A DNA stretch of 8,828 nucleotides from Candidatus Micrarchaeia archaeon (GTDB taxonomy: Archaea > Micrarchaeota > Micrarchaeia > Anstonellales > Bilamarchaeaceae), in the NCBI GenBank assembly GCA_041650355.1, contig JBAZLI010000040.1, positions 1 through 8,828 on the forward strand. Reading direction: 5' to 3'. This document shows, piece after piece, positions 6,301-8,828 of this stretch (positions are counted from its first letter, which is position 1; every line of letters starts with the position of its first letter). A program made the translations under genes and the position numbers. The notes below the pieces were generated by a model. That model saw only the letters and a program-made list of their open reading frames with translations, made no database searches and was not told where the DNA came from.

Positions 6301-7605
6301 GGCGTCCAGCAGGCCGTTCCCGTTGGTGTCCCGGGCTGTGAAGGGCACTTCCTTGACCAGGACGCCGTTCTGCTCCAATTCACTGATTTCGGCTCTTGAA
6401 AGGGAATTCTTGGGCAGGCCTTCCTCGGAGCTTACGTGCCAGGCGAGCGTCGCAAGCTCCGCGGATGGAATCTCAACCGGGAGCGATGCGTTCGCGCTTA
6501 TGTTCTCGTAGTGGATGTCCGAACTTATGAGCACTTCCTTCGAGCGCTTTCCCGTATTCCTTTCTTCGGATGCCGGACCCGGGGTTTCGTACAAAACCTC
6601 GAGTTCAGTGACAGGCTCGCTTATATCAACGATTTTCTGGTCCTGCCACCTGCTAGGCTTCACTGCTCCCGGCCCGAGGTCGTTTCCGTTAGCGCTGTCC
6701 CGGATGGATATCACGGAGGCGCTTGCTGGAATGTAAACGGAAACGCTCTGCGGTGAGGCAAGGGAAACTGTTTTCTTCCACCTTACCGGCTGGCCGGTGC
6801 GTGCCTCGTACTGGACGGTCGAGACGGATGCATTCTCAGAGATGTTGGACTGCGCAGGCCCCACCATCACTGTCACGGTGTTGCTGGGGACGATGCTTCT
6901 TCCGTCCGAAGCGTAAAAAACAATGTGCTCAGAGCCCGCGAAGCCCTGCAGCGCCGACACGGTCGCGATGCTTCCCTGGAAGGAGACGATTACGCTGTCG
7001 GAAGGGCTCGAGGTGAAAACCAATGCGTCCTTGTCCGAATCCCTGAAATTGCCGGACAGGTTCAGTGTGGCGTTGTGCCCTTCTTCAAACGAAATATCAG
7101 ATATGTCAGTTATGAGGACCGGGGGTTTGTTCCTGCCCTTTATGTTTGTGCACCTGTATCCGAGCTCCACGGGGTCCGAGCCAGGGGGATAGGCGTAGAA
7201 GTATACGGTTTCCACTCGCTGGCCCGGCTGGCCCGAGCTGAATTCTACGTCGTACCTGCCCTCGGTTTCCGGAATGAACGTGATTCCGTATTTGCGCTCT
7301 GAAAGGTTCTCTGGGATAAATTCGGAGCGCGAGACGTCCGGGAATATTATGGATATTGACGCGAGCGGGGAGGAGCGCTTGGAGACAACGACTGAGATTT
7401 CCAGCTGCGCGCCGGTTTCCACGCAGTATGCACGGTACGGGCTTTCCTCTACTACCTGGAACGGCTGGGAGCTGCTCTGGTTCACGTCGGGGCTTTGGGA
7501 TGGGTCTATGGCCGACGCCGACGAAGAAGAGAAGTAAAGGGCCAAGAATAGGAACAGCCATGCCAGCAAAGGAAAAATTAACTTTAGCGCCCCTGGTTTT
7601 CCCAT
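1..7605 (-). CDS. Giant secreted multidomain surface protein (Ig/cadherin-like, LamG, Gly-rich, parallel beta-helix), C-terminus beyond window
   Basis: A single frame is open for 2,535 codons from ATG at 7605-7603 to the left edge, with no stop in any of the codons read. An in-frame TGA lies nine bases upstream of this ATG (7612-7614), so the start is well constrained. The first 32 residues form a signal peptide, so the product is exported. Downstream come beta-sandwich and cadherin-like domains, a calcium-type loop, two Ig domains each interrupted by a LamG-like lectin domain, two glycine-rich domains, a parallel beta-helix and a partial Ig-like domain. N-x-S/T sequons are dense, as is common for archaeal surface proteins. 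I see no catalytic motif. The likely role, by inference, is a surface adhesin or envelope fibre; a polysaccharide-binding or S-layer-associated protein is an alternative. It is divergent from serS and has no operon partner in view. Its size and secreted, repetitive nature are firm; its function is not. Confidence 0.93.
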   Translation of the reverse strand, partial: MGKPGALKLIFPLLAWLFLFLALYFSSSSASAIDPSQSPDVNQSSSQPFQVVEESPYRAYCVETGAQLEISVVVSKRSSPLASISIIFPDVSRSEFIPENLSERKYGITFIPETEGRYDVEFSSGQPGQRVETVYFYAYPPGSDPVELGYRCTNIKGRNKPPVLITDISDISFEEGHNATLNLSGNFRDSDKDALVFTSSPSDSVIVSFQGSIATVSALQGFAGSEHIVFYASDGRSIVPSNTVTVMVGPAQSNISENASVSTVQYEARTGQPVRWKKTVSLASPQSVSVYIPASASVISIRDSANGNDLGPGAVKPSRWQDQKIVDISEPVTELEVLYETPGPASEERNTGKRSKEVLISSDIHYENISANASLPVEIPSAELATLAWHVSSEEGLPKNSLSRAEISELEQNGVLVKEVPFTARDTNGNGLLDAIEWIVPSLSNQTYEISISVLNIHSHPTLYGNWAVEFITLGEANLTVTATNEPNYTSEYTRWSDSLEENYDLKFLELRCGNETFQYQWLGSDCLSEECSVFAENYSCNETSYETSKVLSAKKHVLKFQFGDEAVYAYNDAANITLNSITLNSTYGANTTRENLTIYVNATDAEGDNISIAYDWRLNGSSIAVLNMNFDVNNSAGAGKTRDYSSYENNGTVTDAVWSATGGWNGTGAYSYGSTGSYIDAGSSQSLNITGKEITLEAWVYHASNPDNDGIIFKGPLTNSQGTYSLVYVNNVYFRLNGAIVEGSGQVGTSDGPYANNVWHHLVATYDGADQRIYVDGIQKNSQPYTSDIGDSGADSLKIGTYYSTGYPFGGNIDNINIYDRALSPQEITAHYQNRSDLMVSQELAAGQNWTVCATPNDGSADGTTNCSSALYAQSGAPSINSIILNSTLGANTTQENLTVYVNATDLNNDPVRFAYDWRLNGSSIAILNMNFDVNNSAGAGKTRDYTMFGNNGTVNGATWNATGGWNGTGGYLFSSGNITVPDNDDLEFDKPFSITGWVNPSDISSQFVNYLVTKGSGSASGFYLGFVGSDASTCGGVDGAVYIWNGSSLFCSNTTLTTDAWTFIAATFNGSNTSIYIDGILENSDNAIVYGANAYNLLLGIRNDGSWQYNGYMDQFAYWNRSLTSQEVSALYQNRSDSVVSQELAAGQDWAVCATPNDGILDGATNCSNTLLIRTYENCTDTGGTWTISSNYILNRSVECFSIIVTNNAVLTIDSSPTGANGPVNLSADAVVVEAGSRISADARGYGPGLGPGAGTNRTSGQGTSGGGHGGTGGTGLALTAGGTPYGNITIPTTLGSGGGSISSAYAGSGGGAIFINASRIQVDGIITANGTSGNHSAVGSGTGGGSGGSIWLITENMSGSGTIRADGGRGSTYSGGGYHGGGGAGGRIAIYYSSSSFDGTITAFGGYSGKQYGGAGTVLLVPGSGAGFLVIDNGFPSTSVAYTPWNSSYPVFDNLNVSGGAVLFCNNTPLAVSSDIIVLANSSIAGFPNISVANLTVESQALINSSGLGYGPGLGPGAGANGSCCGGGTGGGGYGGNGGNGLNDYAGGPAYGDVIAPYEIGSGGGAVGDGTGGIGGGKIVISVSERLALEGAIHAEGLNSSHYSTWAQGTGGGSGGSVWITASELNGTGTISVAGAKGSTYSGGGYWGGGGSGGRVSVSYVTNTFSGLVNLSGGSSGYRNGSAGTFFYCSRISNFSSCQDGFGKTLHSVFASNSSQNITRKLYVEWTNDSMMWNESSTNASTVAQYIVYNLTPSASYAIAANGVVLATQSANSSGALGPFTINLSSEQQISLTNVPQVISCIGATASFTCGQNVNESCTMNGDLNATGTNCFNVTASNVSINCAGFTISGNNTFNTQGVYTTVFNTSVRNCNINGFDVGIYYNGATAINGTIENNNVNTSVNNWVDPTYSSAILLRGGASFNTLNNNIANSHYGKGILLYGSCNSNTLTNVTGRNIASGAAGYGIQVSTNSNNNHFIGVSASANQSSGIYIDGGSNAFIDCAGGLIEGTNTSNTWGVYTNQFNTTIKNCNINGFDVGIYYNGAHNGTIENNNINVTVNNYVNPTYSTAILLYGAHFNTLNNNIAYSKDGIGIFLATASNNTVLNNSGVSNSKAGFALYVNSNGNQIIDSKGISTGSYGFFSHSSSNNIITNSNGTTGAVGGFYFTDNSNTHTILNSTGTSGAEGGIYVAGSSNNKIINSTGTAGTYGNLYLQVSDNNSIEGSTFLSSTSYSVFVYSGSDNNTFTNCQISGKNNAYGALLIYASNYDNTIANSTINGLGATYAASLQAGTFTGNIFINNTFLNATNLLLFDAGASNNIICLNNFSDSGTSPTTYITDSNGSNFYSCTYDGKNQGNIYPNVLNGSVEIKGSVNSSIGGLYIGASGAGYPYNSTNSLGKMIGGVDSAPLTAAFISPLLSEIIAPQNNSVIGYANGTLNVAVNYTGSGTGCNATISAGTLAAVGNATQILGTITTGNSTNFTLNLTDAANLYGLNYNVSVNTTCAEVQSFQQISIFVDHTWSITNNFIDQTGTISN
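808..1305 (-). repeat. Run of about seven beta-helix rungs with 23-residue (69-bp) period (residues 2101-2266)
   Basis: Successive rungs begin at residues 2101, 2124, 2147, 2171, 2194, 2217 and 2241. Each has the form S-N-N-x-I-I-x-N-S-x-G-T followed by a variable SGAxG turn and a G-x-Y/F-x strand. Residues 2147-2216 are the most regular, with NSTGTSGAEGGIYVAGSS and NSTGTAGTYGNLYLQV next to each other. The last rungs lose the glycine turn. Confidence 0.75.
1315..2088 (-). repeat. Internal duplication within the beta-helix (residues 1840-1942 and 1998-2097)
   Basis: Bases 1780-2088 and 1315-1614 encode matching segments at an offset of 155-158 residues. Both contain CAG, GVYT, NCNINGFDVGIYYNGA, NGTIENNN, TYS-AILL and FNTLNNNIA in the same order, with three residues lost in the second copy. 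DNA similarity is also visible, for example around 1471-1520 against 1945-1994. The 55-residue piece between the copies is unduplicated helix. Confidence 0.8.
2209..2535 (-). other. Linker / Fn3- or Ig-like domain between Gly-rich and beta-helix parts (residues 1691-1799)
   Basis: This stretch has beta-strand character (RKLYVEWTNDSMMWNES, VAQYIVYNLTPSASYAIAAN, GPFTINLSSEQQISLTNV). The VYNLTPSASYAIAANG segment resembles the Y-x-x-x-L-x-P-x-x-x-Y core of fibronectin type III-like domains in exported proteins. Cys1692 and Cys1701 lie at the upstream edge. Family membership is tentative. Confidence 0.45.
2536..3180 (-). other. Glycine-rich repeat domain, copy 2 (residues about 1476-1690)
   Basis: It repeats copy 1 motif by motif at an offset of 265-268 residues: GYGPGLGPGAG at 1512-1522, GGNGGNG, YGDVIAPYEIGSGGG, GGGKIVISVSERLALEGAIH, GTGGGSGGSVWITASELNGT, and GSTYSGGGYWGGGGSGGRVS at 1641-1660. 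A vicinal Cys1527-Cys1528 pair within the glycine loop is absent from copy 1. Some Gly positions differ but the order of blocks is conserved, so this is an older or faster-evolving duplication than the LamG pair. Confidence 0.7.
3286..3960 (-). other. Glycine-rich repeat domain, copy 1 (residues about 1216-1440)
   Basis: The segment contains GYGPGLGPGAG at 1247-1257, then a GGGHGGTGGTG loop, a GSGGGS stretch, strands such as AIFINASRIQVDGIITANG, GTGGGSGGSIWLI, and GSTYSGGGYHGGGGAGGRIA followed by IYY at 1373-1395. The alternation of glycine-rich turns with short strands (IxIxAxxxxxxGxIxAxG) suggests a right-handed beta-helix or glycine-lattice fold as seen in many exported adhesin-like proteins. 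No cysteines occur within the glycine-rich core. Function is unknown; a structural or adhesive role is inferred. Confidence 0.7.
4081..4980 (-). other. Ig-like domain interrupted by a LamG-like lectin domain, copy 2 (residues 876-1175)
   Basis: This repeats copy 1 with an offset of 301-302 codons: NSIILNSTLGANTT, NLTVYVNATDLNND, YDWRLNGSSIAILNMNFDV, a ConA-like core (FSITGWVNP, WTFIAATFNGSNTSIYIDGI, MDQFAYWNRSLTSQEVSALY), then VSQELAAGQDWAVCATPNDG with Cys1155 and Cys1169. The Ig-like flanks are nearly identical to copy 1, while the LamG core (about 980-1110) has diverged strongly and contains an extra cysteine pair (Cys1036, Cys1053). Different glycan specificity of the two copies is a reasonable inference. 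Confidence 0.8.
4981..5880 (-). other. Ig-like domain interrupted by a LamG-like lectin domain, copy 1 (residues 576-875)
   Basis: The unit opens with Ig-type strands (ENLTIYVNATDAEGDNISIA, then YDWRLNGSSI), passes into a concanavalin A/LamG-like domain from about 625 (VLNMNFD, residues 697-702 LEAWVY, HHLVATYDG at 761-769, a YVDG hairpin at 775-778, NIDNINIYDRALSPQEI at 813-829), and returns to Ig-type strands (VSQELAAGQNWTVCATPNDG, then DGTTNC). LEAWVY, HLVATYDG and the DxxxIYDRALSxxEI end are hallmark LamG_3-type motifs. Cys854 and Cys868 could pair. LamG domains bind glycans or proteins, often with calcium; the ligand here is unknown. Confidence 0.8.
5881..6864 (-). other. Stalk region with archaeal-type conserved module and a four-Cys segment (residues 248-575)
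   Basis: Residues 264-284 contain TGQPVRWKKTVSL, and 426-450 contain DTNGNGLLDAIEWIVPSLSN followed by QTYEISI. Both stretches resemble conserved modules I associate with large secreted proteins of DPANN-type archaea. Between them, residues 300-375 are polar and probably loosely structured. After the calcium loop come beta strands and a segment with Cys513, Cys527, Cys532 and Cys541, enough for two disulfides in an otherwise cysteine-poor protein. No enzymatic motif was seen. Family assignment is from memory and not tested by search. Confidence 0.55.
6295..6330 (-). other. EF-hand-type calcium-binding loop (residues 426-437)
   Basis: The twelve residues DTNGNGLLDAIE match the canonical loop: Asp426 (position 1), Asn428 (3), Asn430 (5), Gly431 (6), Asp434 (9) and Glu437 (12). 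Such loops in exported proteins (thrombospondin type 3 or dockerin-like) bind calcium and stiffen stalks. The match is seen directly; calcium binding is inferred. Confidence 0.65.
6865..7131 (-). other. Cadherin-like / Ig-like repeat domain (residues 159-247)
   Basis: The domain begins NKPPVLITDI, continues with FEEGHNATLNLSGNFRDSDK, and ends with IVFYASDGRS followed by SNTVTVMV. This order (PP opening, an acidic EG turn, FxDxDxD, then FxAxDG and a closing SNxVTVxV strand) is the signature of cadherin-like/HYR-type repeats in secreted prokaryotic proteins. The acidic DSDKD segment (189-193) could take part in calcium binding. A single copy is present here, unlike the paired modules downstream. 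Confidence 0.7.
7132..7509 (-). other. N-terminal beta-sandwich-like domain (residues 33-158)
   Basis: After a Ser/Gln-rich mature start, alternating hydrophobic strands are visible (LEISVVV, ISIIFPDV, YGITFIPE, ETVYFYAYP). The segment FIPETEGRYDVEF followed by a strand ending in YFYAYP resembles the end of an Ig-like or bacterial-type beta-sandwich domain. Cysteines at residues 61 and 152 bracket the domain and could form a disulfide. No specific family is recognised; the fold assignment is an inference from strand pattern alone. Confidence 0.45.
7510..7605 (-). other. Sec-type signal peptide of the giant protein (residues 1-32)
   Basis: The N-terminus starts MGKPGALK, giving two lysines before a long hydrophobic core (LIFPLLAWLFLFLALYF, residues 9-25). 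A Ser/Ala stretch ending in ASA at residues 30-32 fits a signal peptidase I site, with mature protein starting at about Ile33-Asp34. There is no cysteine at the cleavage point, so it is not a lipoprotein signal. The cleavage site is a reading by eye; an uncleaved N-terminal anchor is possible but less likely given the small-residue AxA motif. Confidence 0.85.
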
Positions 7606-7652
7606 TTCTCTTCAACCCACAAGATGTATGCGTGGGAAATACAGAATTAACC

Positions 7653-7662
7653 ATTATAAAGC
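7653..7662 (-). promoter_or_regulatory. Candidate TATA box for the giant-protein gene
   Basis: On the minus strand GCTTTATAAT lies about 52 bases before the ATG, preceded by a purine-rich GGAAG that could serve as a BRE (TFB recognition element). An archaeal start site would then fall near 7631, giving a leader of roughly 25 bases. No strong Shine-Dalgarno is seen before the ATG; only a G-rich GTGGGTTGA lies at a longer than usual distance. Confidence 0.55.
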
Positions 7663-7674
7663 TTCCGACGCTTC

Positions 7675-7692
7675 AAACGAGGGAGAAACGAG
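7675..7692. repeat. Direct repeat AAACGAG x2, 11 bp apart
   Basis: AAACGAG occurs at 7675-7681 and again at 7686-7692, starts 11 bases apart, about one helical turn, just upstream of the minus-strand TATA candidate. This layout would suit a regulator binding one face of DNA, but two 7-mers could be chance. Confidence 0.35.
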
Positions 7693-7696
7693 AGGG

Positions 7697-7738
7697 GCAT
7701 AATGCAGGCCGTGCATATTGCATCGGGGATTATGCATA
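7697..7738. promoter_or_regulatory. Cluster of three TGCAT-type palindromes in the divergent intergenic region
   Basis: GCATAATGCA (7697-7706), TGCATATTGCA (7712-7722) and TATGCATA (7731-7738) are each near or full palindromes with centres about 16-18 bases apart. GCATAAT at 7697-7703 and ATTATGC at 7729-7735 also form a 7-base inverted repeat. The cluster lies between the two promoters and may be an operator; no regulator is known. Confidence 0.4.
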
Positions 7739-7764
7739 GTATGTAATTGATTGGTTTGTCAACG

Positions 7765-7775
7765 TTTTAATATAT
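7765..7775 (+). promoter_or_regulatory. Candidate TATA box for serS
   Basis: TTTTAATATAT lies about 34 bases before the GTG start. Standard archaeal spacing would place transcription start near 7793-7797, giving a very short leader that would just reach or cut into the ribosome-binding motif. An alternative AT-rich site near 7730 would give a longer leader. Confidence 0.5.
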
Positions 7776-7793
7776 TGCGTGATTCAAAAAATA

Positions 7794-7800
7794 AGGTGAT
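7794..7800 (+). promoter_or_regulatory. Ribosome-binding site GGTGAT before serS
   Basis: AGGTGAT matches the archaeal anti-Shine-Dalgarno complement (GGTGAT core) and ends three bases before the GTG at 7804. It supports the GTG start; the overlapping ATG at 7799 is out of frame and meets a stop after seven codons. Confidence 0.65.
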
Positions 7801-7803
7801 GAA

Positions 7804-8828
7804 GTGCTCGATATCAAGCTGATTAGGAAAGATGCTGAAGCTGTGAAAAAGGCGCTCAGGGACAGGAACCAGGACGCCGGAATAGTGGATAAACTAACCG
7901 AACTGGACGCGAAGTGGAGGCAGGACAAGGCAGAGGCAGAGGCACTAAGGGCGGAGAGGAACAAACTCGGGCTGGCCATATCAGAGGCGAAGAAGCAGGG
8001 GAAGGACGCGTCGGGATTCGTGAGGAAAAGCGGCGAGGTTAGCGCAAGGGCCAAGGAGCTCGGGGAAGAGGTCGAGAGGCTGGAGAAGGAATTGGATGAG
8101 ATGATGCTCCAGGTTCCCAACATCCCTGACAAGAGCGTTAAAATCGGGAAGGATGAAAGCGGGAACCAGGAGGTTAGGAAATGGGGCGAGCCGGGGAAGG
8201 TCAAGGGACTGGCGCACGACGAGATAGGGCTCAGGACCGGATTGCTGGATTTCGAGCGGGGGAGCAAGCTCGGAGGGCACAGGTTCACGGTGATGTACGG
8301 GAAGATGGCGAAGCTGGAAAGGGCGCTCGGGGCGTTCATGCTGAACGCGCACGCTGCGCGCGGATATATGGAAGTCTGGGTCCCGCATCTGGTGAAGAGC
8401 GAAATAATGCAGGGCACGGGCCAGCTTCCGAAGTTCAAGGAGGATTTGTACAAAACCGACGATGATTTGTGGCTCATACCCACAGCCGAGGTTCCGCTCA
8501 CCAACCTGCACGCAGGCGAGGTGCTGGAGCTCGCGGACCTTCCCAAGAGATACATGGCGCTCACGCCGTGCTACAGGAAGGAGGCTGGCGCGTACGGGAA
8601 GGACATAAAGGGGATGATAAGGCAGCACCAGTTCGACAAGGTGGAGCTGGTGAAGGTTTGCGAACAGGAAAAAAGCTTTCACGAGCTCGAGTTGATGGTG
8701 AAGGACGCCGAAAACGTTTTGCAGATGCTTGGGATTCCGTACAGGGTGATTGAGCTGTGCACCGGCGACCTGGGGTTCGCGAGCGCGAAAACGTACGACT
8801 TGGAGGTGTGGATGCCGAGCCAGAAGAA
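7804..8828 (+). CDS. serS: Seryl-tRNA synthetase, N-terminal ~341 residues (truncated by window end)
   Basis: The protein charges tRNA-Ser with serine in the cytoplasm using ATP. It starts MLDIKLIRKDAEAVKKAL, the usual SerS N-terminus, which fixes the GTG start. Residues about 30-105 form the long antiparallel coiled-coil arm that grips the tRNA-Ser variable arm. The class II core follows: motif 1 ends with EVWVPHLV (190-197), the TAE serine-binding element is at 227-229, and motif 2 runs from CYRKEAGAYG (256-265) to GMIRQHQFDKVE (270-281), with Arg258, Glu260, Arg273, Gln276 and Phe277 conserved. Motif 3 lies beyond the window. This is the ordinary SerS type, not the divergent methanogen type. 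Abundant AGG arginine codons fit an archaeal host. It is transcribed away from the giant gene. Nothing looks broken in the visible part. Confidence 0.97.
   Translation, partial: MLDIKLIRKDAEAVKKALRDRNQDAGIVDKLTELDAKWRQDKAEAEALRAERNKLGLAISEAKKQGKDASGFVRKSGEVSARAKELGEEVERLEKELDEMMLQVPNIPDKSVKIGKDESGNQEVRKWGEPGKVKGLAHDEIGLRTGLLDFERGSKLGGHRFTVMYGKMAKLERALGAFMLNAHAARGYMEVWVPHLVKSEIMQGTGQLPKFKEDLYKTDDDLWLIPTAEVPLTNLHAGEVLELADLPKRYMALTPCYRKEAGAYGKDIKGMIRQHQFDKVELVKVCEQEKSFHELELMVKDAENVLQMLGIPYRVIELCTGDLGFASAKTYDLEVWMPSQK

Noticed and set aside
7106..7654. Minus-strand 182-codon frame beginning upstream of the giant gene's ATG
   Set aside because: It is in a different frame from the 2,535-codon frame that has a clear signal peptide and domain motifs; its own product is Arg/Pro-rich with no family features.
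7767..8564. Minus-strand 265-codon frame opposite serS
   Set aside because: It is the antisense shadow of serS, giving a Ser-rich low-complexity product; serS has unmistakable class II synthetase motifs.
7981..8682. Minus-strand 233-codon frame opposite serS
   Set aside because: Second antisense shadow of serS in another frame, with no recognisable domain.

Overview
The window carries two divergent genes separated by a 198-base intergenic region. On the minus strand one open frame runs from an ATG at 7605 to the left edge without a stop: 2,535 codons, with the C-terminus outside the window. On the plus strand serS (seryl-tRNA synthetase) begins at a GTG at 7804 and is cut by the right edge after about 341 codons. 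I checked the minus frame codon by codon across the whole window. Nothing else in 1-7605 has coding support; the many short plus-strand frames there are shadows of the giant gene.

The likely host is an archaeon, probably a DPANN-type lineage (Diapherotrites, Micrarchaeota or Woesearchaeota-like). Three things point there: AT-rich TATA-like boxes upstream of both genes instead of bacterial -35/-10 pairs, a GGTGAT ribosome-binding motif before serS, and modules in the giant protein (an EWIVPxLSNQTYEI-like stretch after a DTNGNG loop, and Ig-like domains interrupted by a LamG domain) that I associate with secreted proteins of such archaea. The lineage is an inference from remembered family resemblance, not from a search.

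Layout of the giant secreted protein, N- to C-terminus, i.e. right to left on the map: signal peptide (residues 1-32); beta-sandwich-like domain (33-158); cadherin-like domain (159-247); a stalk region with an EF-hand-type calcium loop and a Cys-containing segment (248-575); two tandem Ig/LamG units of about 301 residues each (576-875 and 876-1175); two glycine-rich repeat domains (about 1216-1440 and 1476-1690); a linker domain (1691-1799); a right-handed parallel beta-helix with an internal duplication and a run of 23-residue rungs (1800-2395); and the start of another Ig-like domain (2416-2535). Each of the three main module types therefore shows a paired duplication (A-A', B-B', C-C').

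The protein looks like an exported surface adhesin or cell-envelope fibre. The domain types suggest glycan or surface contact, but no enzyme active site is recognisable and the anchor, if any, is off the window. serS is a housekeeping gene and is unlikely to be functionally linked. The intergenic region holds both promoters plus short palindromes and a direct repeat that could be control sites.
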